Shown: positions 1-9,895 of the stretch, piece by piece
Layout of the letters: the number at the start of each line of letters is the position of its first letter
How positions within the stretch are numbered: position 1 is the first letter of the stretch
Assembly (NCBI GenBank): GCA_947359465.1
Contig: OX375873.1
Span: forward strand, 89,673,978-89,737,977
Direction of reading: 5' to 3'
Length of the DNA: 64,000 nt
Source of the DNA: Metellina segmentata
Lineage: Eukaryota > Arthropoda > Arachnida > Araneae > Tetragnathidae
Made by a program: the position numbers and the translations under genes
Notes under the pieces: model-generated
What the model was told of the DNA's origin: nothing
Databases searched by the model: none
The model's input: the letters and a program-made list of their open reading frames with translations, nothing else

Positions 1-93
1 TGCAAAGACATCGAAATCAGAAAGATGTCAAAAAATCTCAAACGCAGAAAAACGCGTTTTTGTAGATCTACCATATTTTCAATGTATAGTCGA

Positions 94-1120
94 TGAAAAA
101 ACGAACCACCTCTCTTCATTCCAACAATTTTAACAGTAGAGCAAATTTAAAGATGGCGTTCGACAGGGGAATACCGTTTTCTACTAATTCATATGCATAA
201 GGGACCGTCTTCATATTGAATTGAGCACTATGTTCATAACTTCCAATCGAAACTTCCTATTTTGACACCAATTCGAATTTATCATAAATTAACTTCAAAT
301 ACCAAGTTTCATGTCATTAATGAATACAGAAAGTTCGGATCTTCTAAATTTAAATCAGTTTCCCAGATTTTTATGGGTATTTTCCTAAATATATTCCAAT
401 GATACCCAAACAAAATATGCATAATGTTATAGTTTTTAAATCATTTTTAATTGCAAAAATCTTGCTAAGTTAATATTTTAATATATTTACATATTTTTAC
501 ATAATATTTTTATAAAGACTTTTAATGTTACCATATAAAACGTTTCAGATATTTCCTCTTGATAGTTTTTGCGATACATTTAAATTTTTGTCACTGCTGT
601 GATTTTAGGGGGCCATTGAAGAGGGGAAAATTATTAGTACAAACCTGAAAAATGTGTACATTTTTGAAAAACGTTTGGAAATATCATTTATATATGTAAT
701 CTAGCGAACATTGTCTTCTTCCTGTCATGTGTGGCACAGAGGAACAATGATTAATATAACTGTAGATATGGGCAAAACCATGTTTATACGATTAAGTCAG
801 TCTTAATTGCTATTGATAACTTGCGATAAAAGTTATTATTAACTGTTATTATAAAAAGATTATTTAATAGTTACTAAATATATTAACAGTTAACATTAAA
901 TGTTAAAAAGAAAATTTGACAGTAAAATTAAACAGATATCATTCTTTCTAAATTTTTCGTCCATCAAGACCTGGTCAATTTTATTAATGACTAGATTCTT
1001 TGTATAGAAAACGACTAGGAGGAGTGAGGTCTTTGTAATCTTTTAGTCAAGCAACAAATTAACAGTTCCTGATTAACTACAAACAATATCAATCTACGAA
1101 AAGTGACTTTAAAATGTGGA
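94..1120. repeat. Dispersed repeat DR1, copy 1
   Basis: This ~1 kb AT-rich segment is collinear with 10795-11465 plus 13184-13580. Shared landmarks include the GAACCACC start, TTTCATGTCATT near 309, ACAAACCTGA near 641, the GTCATGTGTG block near 724 and GCAACAAATTAACAGTTCCT near 1051. No coding frame or terminal inverted repeat was found, so the class is unknown; it may be a non-autonomous element. The boundaries are where similarity fades by eye. Confidence 0.6.
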
Positions 1121-2069
1121 GATGATCCCTGAAATGGACAACTGCTTTAACATTGAATATCTCCGGATATATACTGATAATAAATTCATGAAATTTCTTA
1201 TGTAGACTAATTTGACGATCTAGAATCTGAGGAAGGAATCAGTTTTTTCATTTGAATTGTAGATTGCGTTATTACTTATTGAATGATATTTTTGAATTTT
1301 CTCAACTATGAATTGTGCTCGAAATAAGGGAGGTGGGTATTTTCTTTTCCCTCGACTGTACATATAATGAGTAAGAAATAATCACTCTCGTCACTGGGTC
1401 AGTAAAGCAGATAGGAGGATCTGGTTGTTTGACAACAGAAGCAAAAAAGGCATTGTTTTAAGACTATAGACATAGTATAATTATAGAAATCATTATTCAC
1501 GTACACACACAATTTATTTTTGTACCGGTAATGATTGAACCTGAAATTCTAATCATTAAAAGATGAAATACCAATAGTAATTCTAAGTATATTTTTCTTT
1601 TATCCTTTAATCTGACGTCTGGCCTTACTTTGCACCAATCACCTTCGAGGAAGTGCAAGATTGACAGAAACAATCGAGCCTCCAGAATCCACAGAGGAAA
1701 ATGAAAATGCACAAGCAAGAAATGTTTACACTTAGAAATTAGAGACAGGAAAATGCATTTCTTGGTTTCAATTACACTCACTGCCAAAAGTTAAGCATCA
1801 AAGGTAAAATGCGATAAAAACGACAAGTACAGTTTTGATTGACACACGAAATGCAGAAGGAAAGTTGGAAAAAGGTTTATGGCGAAACAAACTAAAGAAT
1901 TAAATACAAAGTTGAAAACAATATTGAATTTTCATACATTACATAATGAAGTCATATTGGAGTATTAACAAAATGATGTTTAAATTCAAAATAAGTAAAT
2001 AAAACCAATATTAATAGGGTATGTTGACCACCCCTCATCCTCATACAAAGATTTCCTTGGGACCATGCT

Positions 2070-2318
2070 TTACATGAGGTGATCAACCACCCCAGAGTCA
2101 AGTAATTGCCATTCCTCCTGTAGAGCAGTTTGCAACTCTGTGAGAGTAGCTGGGAAGTGAGAAACATGCAGACAAAGCACGCCCGAGGACATCCCAAAGA
2201 TTTTCAGTGAGATTAAGGTTATGAGAGTACGCCGGCCAAACCATACGCACAATCCCCTCACTATCCAGGTAGTTGTCGACGATTCCAGCTCTATGGGACG
2301 CGCATTGTCATCCATCAA
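2070..2318 (-). pseudogene. Tc1 transposase, C-terminal part beyond piggyBac
   Basis: The frame opens MMDDNARPIELES, matching the second catalytic Asp motif of Tc1 transposases, and ends with a stretch like the family C-terminus (LTELQTALQEEWQLL). The start is an artefact of the piggyBac insertion: the true frame came from 3433 upwards. The centre diverges from the family, so frameshifts are likely. Confidence 0.8.
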
Positions 2319-2604
2319 CCCACTGGCTGATTATCCCGCGATTTCCACGGGCAACTCAAATGTAGCAAAATTTGCTCATCCCGCGATTTTCGCGGGCAGG
2401 TGTTTTTTGTATCTTTATTGAGGAGCGCATCCCGCTTTTTCACCGTTTAACCAATGAAATAAATTGCATACAGTGTTAGACGTTAAATTTAGATTTTGGG
2501 TCAACAGTTGTCGCTAGTCGTCCACTAAATTGCTGCATTTGAAGGTACTTTGTATTTACCGCTCTAACTTCGTGCCTTTGTTTGGCGCCTTTTTCTAATC
2601 AGAA

Positions 2605-3141
2605 ATGGCTGCTAGAAAACGTTCAGCGATTGACAGAGTATATATTCCTGATGATTTACCAGATTCTGAAAGTGATTTTAGTTTTGATAGTGATAGTGAT
2701 ATAGATTTTTCGAACTGCTCCTCAGATAGCGATGAATCTGATCATGATTCAATAAACTTGCAAAGCGTTAGGCAGTGGTGCAAAATTGATATGAAGAATA
2801 TTCCTCCTCCTCTTCCTCCAGTTCCTTTTCGTGGAAATCCGGGAATTACTGTGCATATAGCTAACAATGCAAGTATATTGAGTTATTTTGAACTTTTTTT
2901 TGATGATCAAATATTACGAATGATAGTCAAAAAACAAATAGATACGCTGAACAATATATCCATAAAGCAGTTTGCAAAGAGAATTTCCGTTGGAAAAAAA
3001 TGGAGAAAAACGAATATTGAAGAACTAAGACTATTTTTTTTCAGTTTTGTTACTCCAAGGAGTCATAAAGAAGCCAGAACAAGAGCATTATTATTTTTTT
3101 TTTCATTTACTTTTTTATGTTATGTAATAAATAGAAATTAA
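2605..3141 (+). pseudogene. piggyBac transposase N-terminal fragment
   Basis: The 178-codon frame starts with an acidic, serine-rich N-terminus (residues 14-48, many DSDSD repeats), then PPLPPVPFRGNPGI, YFELFFDDQI and INEL-like helices near residues 100-147. This is the entry to the DDE_Tnp_1_7 domain of piggyBac and PGBD proteins. After about residue 147 (LRLFFFSF) the sequence turns into low-complexity Phe-rich translation. The catalytic aspartates, normally further downstream, and the Cys-rich C-terminus are missing. Confidence 0.85.
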
Positions 3142-3268
3142 CTGTAATTCAATTGAAATTATTTTTTTTTTGCGATAATATCTGAAATTAGGTTTTCTGA
3201 CAGTTTAGTTTCTCATGATAAAAATCTATATAAAAAGTCTGCAGTAAAAAAAATGCATATTTCAATTC

Positions 3269-3272
<4 letters not shown>

Positions 3273-3356
<84 letters not shown>

Positions 3357-3363
3357 TTTTTTT
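3273..3363. repeat. (AT)n microsatellite and poly-T tract
   Basis: Alternating AT from 3273 to about 3338 is followed by an uninterrupted T tract to 3363. It lies inside the piggyBac remnant. Confidence 0.95.
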
Positions 3364-3423
3364 AATATGCAAAAAAAAAAAAAACACGATTTTTGTATTG
3401 ATTTCGGTCCACAAATTGAGAAG

Positions 3424-3741
3424 TCAGAGGGTTAAAACAAAAGAAGGGCCAACTGCTGCAGCGTGCAATCTCCCAGTGGGTTCTAGGACTTCATCCCGAT
3501 ACCGGACAGCCGTCACAGAACCCCATCTATAAATGTGCAATTCAGTGCGATATCCCAACGAAATTCCGGTCCACACCATGATTCTTCCACCTCGTAATGC
3601 GTGATGCTCGATGATGTTTTGGGGTCGATTGCGTGTGCCTTGTTCTCTCCAGACCCTTACATGTTTTTCATCTGGCTCTAGGGCAAATATCGACTCATCC
3701 GTGAACATAATGTTAGCCCATTTAGACACAGTCCAATTCAC
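3424..3741 (-). pseudogene. Tc1 transposase, central catalytic part
   Basis: The frame reads NIMFTDESIFAL, then VRVWREQGTRNRP and RGGRIMVWTGIS. This is the region of the first catalytic aspartate (TDES) in the DDE domain of Tc1 transposases, followed by the typical MVWG-like strand. It ends at the piggyBac insertion with VGPSFVL; the next residues of the family (MDDNARPH, second catalytic Asp) are found across the insertion at 2318. Confidence 0.85.
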
Positions 3742-3826
3742 ATGTTGCCCACATCACTTTTATCGTGCCCTTCTGGATTGGACGGATAGAGGAACACAAA
3801 CTCGTAGTACCCGGGCGTACAGTCCA

Positions 3827-4111
3827 TTAATGTAGCCTTCGGCGCACAGTAGTGAAATATATTGTCTTACCAATGGACGCTGTAACCATAGCTGTCCCAA
3901 GTGTGGAGGTCGCTCTTCGATTCCGCTTCACTCCAACAGCAATACATCGATCTTCCGTGGGGATCGTAACCCTTGGGCGACCGGCCACAGGTCTTCGGAC
4001 AACTGTTTGCCTTGTTTGGAATTGTTTGCATAATCGTGAAATGACGGAATGATGAACGCCCGAGAAAAGAGCAACTTCAGTGATTGATTGCCCTGCTTCA
4101 AGGCGTCCCAC
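3827..4111 (-). pseudogene. Tc1 transposase, N-terminal HTH part
   Basis: This ORF starts MGRLEAGQSITEVALFSGVH and continues with VISRLCKQFQ and a GRPR motif (AGRPRVT near residue 43). That is the paired-like helix-turn-helix and GRPR linker which bind the inverted repeats in Tc1 transposases. It stops before the catalytic domain, which resumes in another frame at 3741, so at least one frameshift separates the domains. It is a fragment of the element at 1775-4424. Confidence 0.85.
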
Positions 4112-4426
4112 AGAATGCTAGCGCTCACTATATGCCATTCATCTTCAGGAAACCATATAAACACGCCTGCCTTGAAAACTAATCTTACGAAAGTTCTAAA
4201 TACTTTTTATCAGCACTTGCATGCAACTCTCTAATCCATTACAATGCTGGCTTCTTATACGACTGCCTTTTTTGCATATTTCTCGACACGAAACGTGATT
4301 GGCTGTTACATAACACATTTGCATACTTCCATCTACCTCTGCAGCAAATTGCAGCCTCTCAAATTCAGATTGGCTTCTGGAAATTAACATTTTTCTCTCC
4401 GTGCTTAACTTTTGTCAGTGAGTGTA

Positions 4427-5204
4427 TTTAAATATGGTTATTTCAGTATACTTACATGCATTGGTTACGGGACAGTACCTTGATGTCTTTGAAGCGTCAC
4501 CTTTGAGCACCAACTTTTACCTTCTTCTACGGTAAGCCTGCCAGTGTCCTGGTACATTTTACACGAGGCTGGTTCGAAGTCTTTGTGCTTTCTTCTTAAT
4601 TATTTCGTAATGTATATTTGCTTGGAAAAGAAACTTTTACATTTGTGTTTTATTCTATTCATTATTGTTACTCTTAACTCCAAATGAAACTAATAATTTA
4701 TCTTTCTGTGAGAGACCTTGGAATAATTTTTACAAATTTATTGAATTATAAACTATTAATAATTATTAATTTTTCAATGGCTCTTTTCAAACTTTATTTC
4801 CATAGTTGTGAACTGCAAAATGATTATTTACAACTGAGAGTTTTTAATAACTTATGTGTTTGAGTTATTCAGGTTGTTGCAACACAAAATCATCTTCGTC
4901 GTGTTTAGCCTTTTGGGCTCATTTAAACGAATCTTTGGACTTCTACATTGGCCTCTGTCACACAGCCAAACTTCGAACATCACCACAAACTACTCTTGAA
5001 AGAGAGACTTCTTAACGTTCCAATTAACCGAGTTGTAGTCGATATAGAGTTGATAAACAACTTTAACATTTATTCATGTCTTAATCTTATTCCTATAGAT
5101 TCAATCCAACCGCACACTTCAGCTGTTCCTTCATTTTCTTCCAACTAAAACTATGCTTAAATAAAAATAGAAACTGTTAGAGAAGGGGGAAAGCTAGAGC
5201 GGGT
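4427..5204. other. No gene recognised
   Basis: AT-rich sequence. The ORF at 4948-5148 has no recognisable motif. On the - strand near 4930-5080 short open pieces could be a further decayed extension of the unknown gene at 5239-5573, but frames break too often to support a call. Confidence 0.4.
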
Positions 5205-5238
5205 ATGAGTTTTTTTCTCAACCGTCCACTGAACCAGT

Positions 5239-5573
5239 CCATGTCACGAACCATAATTTCTTCCATGTTCTTTTATAAAGACACGTCCACCATCTTGATT
5301 CCATTCTAGTTTCATAAGTCCTTCACTGAGAGTACATCCATTCACTGACTTACCACCGTATACAACTTCCGTTTCTTCTTTGTCATAGTTTGATTCCAAT
5401 GAATCCTTTACAAGATCTTAATATTTAATAAACTTTTCTCAGTTCTTCAAAACATTAGACGAGTCGAATTCCTACGAAAATATTCATTTTTAAAGAGATC
5501 TTCGGCAACTTGAAGTACCACGTCAACAAAATCAAAACACAATTCAGTATCAATGTAATTTATATTCGGAAAC
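5239..5573 (-). pseudogene. Unrecognised decayed coding sequence downstream of the module array
   Basis: On the - strand two open segments look coding. One (about 5573-5447) reads DTELCFDFVDVVLQVAEDLF and ends RRNSTRLMF. The other (about 5420-5239) reads DLVKDSLESNYDKEETEVVY and ends GGRVFIKEHGRNYG. Stops and frame changes separate them. I do not recognise the family. Position and strand place them directly downstream of the module array at 5640-7900, so they may be the 3' part of the same dead gene. That link is inference. Confidence 0.4.
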
Positions 5574-5805
5574 TAATTTGTCTACGTTAAATTCTTTCAT
5601 CTACTCATAATTATCAAGCACTTTTGTTGTTTATTCAGAAACTTCTACCTCCCTAATACCCCAGTCCAAAACTCCGGTGCATTTTCCCACTTTTTGGGGG
5701 GCTCTGCAATTTATTGCTTTCTGTTTCAACCCGTTTGTGCCACCCTTCTCTCCTGTTTGTGATCGAAAGCTAGTCAACATCAAGAAAATCGTCAGTGGTA
5801 CAATG

Positions 5806-6132
5806 TTACTTGGGTTGGCAATCATGAATGGCAACGACAATCAATCCAAACGGCACACAAAACCAAGGAAGCAGTATAACTGTTGATATAGTCATATTTT
5901 CATCCATATCTAAATCTTCCGTCTCATCACAGATGTCGTTCACTGTTGTTTCTTCCGTAACTCCATCCTCGATGCAATCATAGTACAACTCTTCAGTGTA
6001 GTTCTCCCCGTTTTCATTGAACTCTACAATTACCTGCTTCTGTTCAAAGCCGAAAACCACACCGATTATCAAGAACACTGCCAGAGGTACAATGAAGCAT
6101 GGGTAAACGATGACAGTCAATACAAACGGCAC
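5806..6132 (-). pseudogene. Modules 2 (tail) and 1 (start), one open frame across a unit junction
   Basis: The 108-codon frame runs from the second hydrophobic stretch of module 2 (YPCFIVPLAVFLIIG), through its acidic tail (YYDCIEDGVTEETT), across the junction (DLDMDENM), into the first hydrophobic stretch of module 1 (ILLPWFCVPFGLIVVAIHD). It then stops, and the second stretch of module 1 (SNIVPLTIFLMLT) continues in another frame (5631-5840). Reading through the junction without a stop raises the possibility that the modules were once parts of one multi-repeat polypeptide. Confidence 0.5.
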
Positions 6133-6157
6133 CTAAAACCAAGGTAACAGTATAAAC

Positions 6158-6690
6158 TAGGCCTCGAAATAGATTTTGTAATACAGGTGCACCTAAGTTT
6201 TTAAATTAAGTGCACATGTTATATTTTAGGTGCACATTAAAAGAAACGTAATATAAGAGCATTGATATAATGTAAACTACTTTATTAGTTGGGTATGTTC
6301 AGATAGGTTAGTAGTAGATAGTAAATAAAAATATATAAGCATCTAAATTCTCCGGCGCACGGCTGTCGCAACAGTCGCTTCAACAGAGCCATCTGGAAAA
6401 TGTTTCGACCATCGGAAAGTTCTGGTGGCAGTGGCACAAGTAAATCTTCCTCCTGTATAAACCCGTTACGGCCCAGCTATTTTGCTTTCGCATAGTGTGT
6501 ATTTAGGAATTTTAATTACGTTCATTTATAGCAAGAGAGGTCAATACCAATAGTTTGATCAAGCATCAAAATGACATAAAACGTGAAAAAGACTTAGACC
6601 CTTTAACGTTAGGTGCACGGCATACAACTAGCGGGAAAAAATTAGGTGCAGAATTTTATTTTCATGTGCACCCGGGTATTTCGAGCCCTG
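6158..6690. mobile_element. hAT-type MITE with perfect 8-bp target duplication
   Basis: The 533-bp insert is flanked on both sides by GTATAAAC (6150-6157 and 6691-6698). Its ends are inverted repeats: TAGGCCTCGAAATA on the left and, reverse-complemented, CAGGGCTCGAAATA on the right, followed by GGTGCAC motifs near both ends. An 8-bp duplication and a CAGGG terminus are hAT features. There is no transposase. Removing the insert and one duplication rejoins module 2 of the array in frame (SSF and ILLPWF). Confidence 0.9.
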
Positions 6691-6739
6691 GTATAAACGA
6701 TGATACAGTCGTACTTTCATGCATACTGGTACATAAGTT

Positions 6740-7009
6740 TCATTCCGCCTCTTCATAGGTGTCGTGCAATGTTGTTTCTTCTGTAATTTCTCCAACGATG
6801 CAATCATGGTACAATTCTTCATTGTAGTTGTCCATATTTTCATTAGACTCTGCACTTGCTTTCTCCAGTTCATTGTCGAAAGCTAAGACAAGCATCAAGT
6901 ACATCATCAGTGGTAAAATGTAACATGGATTGCCAACGACAATCAATCGAAACAGCTCACAAAACCAATGGAGCAGTAGTACAGTTGCTATAGCTGAAAT
7001 ATCATCCAT
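6740..7009 (-). CDS. Hydrophobic module 3 of the array, intact frame, unknown
   Basis: This 89-codon frame starts at MDDISAIATVLLLHWF. It has a first hydrophobic stretch at about residues 6-25, a GNP turn, a second at about residues 30-43, and an acidic tail with YNEELYHDC and ITEETTLHDTYEEAE. The pattern suggests a membrane hairpin with a soluble acidic tail. It is the only module whose frame covers the whole unit from its own Met. No expression signal is visible, and the neighbouring copies are broken, so it may be a chance survivor of a dead array. Confidence 0.4.
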   Translation of the reverse strand: MDDISAIATVLLLHWFCELFRLIVVGNPCYILPLMMYLMLVLAFDNELEKASAESNENMDNYNEELYHDCIVGEITEETTLHDTYEEAE

Positions 7010-7790
7010 ATATAATTATTCTGCCTCTTCATTGGAATCATGCACTGATGTTTGTACGGTAATTTCTCCCTTCTTACAATCATAGTACAACTATACAGTG
7101 CACTTCTCCACTGTTTCATTCGAATCTGCAATGGCCTGTTCGCAGTCGAAAGCCACAAACACCATTAAGTAACCATCAGCAGGAAGATGTAGCATGGATC
7201 ACCAACGACAATCAATCCTAACCGTGCGTACAATCAAGGAAAAAGTAATACAGCTGGCTATGGTCGCGGTTTCATCTTTTTTAAGTCTTCTTCCGCCTCT
7301 TCCAGGGTATCATGCAAAATTGCTTCTTCGGTAATTTCTTCCTCGATGCAATCATAGTACAACTCTTTAGGACATTTTACCATTTTTTCTTTGTAATCGC
7401 CAGCTTTTTCCTCCTTTTTCAGGCATCTTTTCCGCTTTTTCGCATTCTAAAGTTACAGCCACCATCAAATACACCGTTGACATAACAATGTAATGCGTAT
7501 CGACACCAATGCTTAATCCAATCATTCCCCCAAAACCACGGAAACAATAAAATATCTGCTACAAACGAAGTTTAATCCATGTTCAAGTCTTCTCCCGCCT
7601 CTTCGATGTGATCACGCACAATTGTTTTGTCAATAACTTCTCCCTTCATGCTGTCATAATCGAATACTTCAGTGCATTTCTTCACTTTCTCTTTTGACTC
7701 TTCAATCACCTGCTTTATCTTTCGTCTATTTCCTTCCATCTTTTACGTTTTTTCGCGGTCCAAAGTAACAATCACCATCAAGAACATCGT

Positions 7791-7843
7791 CAGCGGTACA
7801 ATGTAATACGCATCGCCAGCGGTACAATGTAATACGCATCACC
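7791..7843. repeat. 26-bp direct duplication in module 6
   Basis: CAGCGGTACAATGTAATACG plus six bases occurs twice back to back. The extra 26 bp shifts the - strand frame of module 6 just after its YYIVPL segment, explaining why this copy is broken. Confidence 0.85.
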
Positions 7844-7905
7844 GAAGATGATAAATCCAAATAACCACGGGAACAGTAAAACCGAATATTTATCCATATG
7901 TAAGT

Positions 7906-8621
7906 CGCTTTAATAACCAAAATAAGCTTTGAAATCATCAACGCACATAAAAAACATTAATGTTTCTGAAGAAATTCAGATTCCTTGTTGGTAAAGAATG
8001 CATTGTTTAAATAACTGTTTCCTTATTTTATAAATACATTATTATACAGGTAACGCTAGTATGAATTAATTATTTTATCTATGAAAACGTCAACAACGAA
8101 CTTTTAAGCTGCTATTTGTTTAAATTCAAAACCTTGTATTTCAAATTGAGGAATTGGGTAGTGAAAACTGAGTGAAATAAAAATCTCTACAAACAAATAA
8201 TTGTTTGAGCGTTTTACCTTCGTAAAACTTTGACATAAATTCATTGTTTCTTAAACAACATGTGTACCCAAAATAGCTAAAATAATTAGTAACATTTCTA
8301 AATTCTTAGTATACGCAGCAAGATTAAATATTTTTAATAACTGTTCAGCTTTGTTCAGCTGTTAAAAATTTGTATAATACATATATAATCGTTATTCCGT
8401 ATTGGATGATCATGTAGTCATCAACGGTTGAATCACGACAAAAACCAAATAAAACCCTTTCAGTACACTTAATTACTTTTTGATTTACTTTATCTAACAA
8501 GAAATATATCTCTTCGTGCATCCAGCAATTATTTCATTATTCAGCCAAAAAATATTTAAATAGCATACCAAGACCTCCATATTGGCACTGTGGGAATTTA
8601 GTTCCAGAATACATAATAAGT
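7906..8621. other. No gene recognised
   Basis: AT-rich sequence with no coding frame, repeat or RNA feature that I can support. Confidence 0.5.
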
Positions 8622-8637
8622 CCCTCACGAAATACGA

Positions 8638-8927
8638 GGGCCGTGGTAGCCCGGTTGGAAGAGTAGCGGATTAGCAAACAGAAGGTTGCAAGTTCGAAAC
8701 TTGACCCAACCAATGATCGCCACGTACGAGGGGGCTGGAGTATGTTAAATCTGTCGTTTCCGCAAAGATCCTCCTGTTATTGTAGTGTGGAAGTTTGGAG
8801 ACTGACTTCCTCTGACCATGGTTCAAAATGACTAGGTGTTGACCTCGGATCATTTCCTTCAGGATTGATCCCGGACCGTCACCTATAGCCAGGTATTGCT
8901 CCAGAGATACTTTAATTCAATAACCTA
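8638..8927 (+). repeat. tRNA-derived SINE, head A, with target duplications
   Basis: The head holds a box A-like GTAGCCCGGTTGGAAGAG and a box B-like GGTTGCAAGTTCGAAAC, the internal RNA polymerase III promoter elements of tRNAs. The body (GGCTGGAGTATGTTAAATCT to GGACCGTCACC) is shared with the copies near 21.7, 27.3, 27.9, 29.5, 31, 42 and 57 kb. The flanks CCCTCACGAAATACGA (8622-8637) and CCCTCACGAGATATGA (8928-8943) match at 13 of 16 bases and are the likely target-site duplication. Confidence 0.85.
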
Positions 8928-8989
8928 CCCTCACGAGATATGAATACCAGAGTGTTTCAAAACTTATCGTAACTTTAACACTCCGAATA

Positions 8990-9115
8990 GTTTTACAAGA
9001 TATCTCATCCAAAATTTGATCAATTTCGCTAAGGACGAGAGATCTTGTCCATTAAGATCTATTCGTTTTTGCTAATGACGAGATACCTCGTCTTGGTGTA
9101 ACTGGTTTTTTATAC
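8990..9115. repeat. ~43-bp monomers of the GACGAGATATC motif
   Basis: Three tandem diverged units of about 40-43 bp contain ACGAGAGATCTTGTCC, AAGATCT and GCTAATGACGAGATACC. The same monomer occurs singly or doubly near 950-1010, 13385-13440 and 23630-23820. Confidence 0.6.
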
Positions 9116-9609
9116 CAAGGGCAATGGAAATCCAATACTAAACATGACAGACGTATCAATTACGGAGGACCTTTCAATTTACTGCTAACGTCCACACCTT
9201 AATTAATAGAAAGTTTAATCATTTGAAAGAAACTATTAGAGGAGAAAGTTAAAGGAAGTAACAATGTACTTTGTAAACTGAAACTAACTGGGAAAGAATA
9301 TAGAATTTTGTAATTGATAAATTAGGGCTGCAATTTTCACGTTCCAAAGTAGTCATGCTAAAAGCAATCAGTACCGAAAAGAGGATGGTGGTAACGCATG
9401 ACTTGTGATGTTAATTAAGGGGGGGGATAAAAAAAATATAAAGAGAGTCAGTCAAGGTGGTGAATTTAGAATATTCCCTCAGGTATCCCTGAATTCACTT
9501 CGCGACGTTTTGGTCATGGTGGACAAGTAAAGAGTCTTTCTCGATGTGAGATCTGGATCTTTTGCAAGATATCTTAAAGGAGGTGTTGTATGGGGGAATC
9601 TGGTAAAGG

Positions 9610-9895
9610 ACTAGGGATCTCAGCCCCCTGCTCGCTTAAGCTCGAAAATTTGTATGTCTTTTACTCACTCGCGTTACAAATTTCGCTTTTTTAATTATGA
9701 CATTTAATAAACTCTAAACTAATAGCCGCATCGAAAAAAAAAATCTTCATTTTCTTGTTACCTGTACAATTATGAAGAAACCGTGTCAATTTGGTAATTT
9801 TCTGACCCGTACTTTCTCGGGAAACCGTCTAAGAATCGAGCAAAAAACGCGAGTTTTCAATTCTGCTGCGGCAGCTGTAACATTTTTTTAATATG
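9610..9895 (+). repeat. Dispersed repeat DR2 (CTAGGG..GCTCGC end), copy 1
   Basis: The repeat starts ACTAGGGATCTCAGCCCCCT then GCTCGCTTAAGCTCG. It shares TTTTACTCACTCGCGTTA, the AATAGCCGCATCGAAAAA block and CTAAGAATCGAGC with the copies at 32432 and 58508. It is shorter, lacking the middle ~250 bp. No ORF was found. Confidence 0.7.

Larger units (their letters stand above)
2319..3431 (+). mobile_element. piggyBac-type transposon, truncated, inside Tc1
   Basis: The termini read CCCACTGGCT (2319) and, reverse-complemented from 3431, CCCTCTGACT. The right flank is TTAA (3432-3435), the obligatory piggyBac target; the left flank is TCAA (2315-2318), one substitution from TTAA. Two hairpin-forming CCCGCG..CGGGC units lie just inside the left end (near 2334 and 2380). 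The transposase at 2605 covers only the N-terminal part of the family, so the element is internally deleted, and an AT and poly-T tract fills its right part. Confidence 0.85.
1775..4424 (-). mobile_element. Tc1/mariner element, split by a nested piggyBac element
   Basis: Both ends carry an inverted repeat of the form CACTCACTGMCAAAAGTTAA, flanked by TA (1773-1774 and 4425-4426), the target of the Tc1/mariner superfamily. Between them lies a broken Tc1 transposase on the - strand: a helix-turn-helix N-terminus (3827-4111), a central catalytic part (3424-3741) and a C-terminal part (2070-2318). Removing the piggyBac at 2319-3431 leaves an element of about 1.5 kb, a normal Tc1 length. The transposase has frameshifts, so the copy is dead by itself. 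Confidence 0.9.
5640..7905 (-). repeat. Tandem array of six ~275-300 bp modules encoding a small hydrophobic protein
   Basis: Six diverged copies of one unit stand head to tail. Recurring + strand landmarks are CAATCATAGTACAACTCTT (near 5975, 6801, 7077, 7350, 7650), GTCGAAAGC, AACGACAATCAATCC and AACCAAGGAA. The encoded module on the - strand starts with MD, then two hydrophobic stretches separated by a short polar turn (LLPWF..FGLIVV, then YIVPL..FLMLV), then an acidic tail containing YYDC, ITEETT and EEAE. Module starts lie near 7897, 7570, 7279, 7009, 6730 and 5907. Most copies carry frameshifts; 7009-6740 is open throughout. I do not recognise the family. Confidence 0.75.

Noticed and set aside
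3253..3435. 60-codon ORF rich in YI and F
   Set aside because: Translation of the AT microsatellite and poly-T tract.
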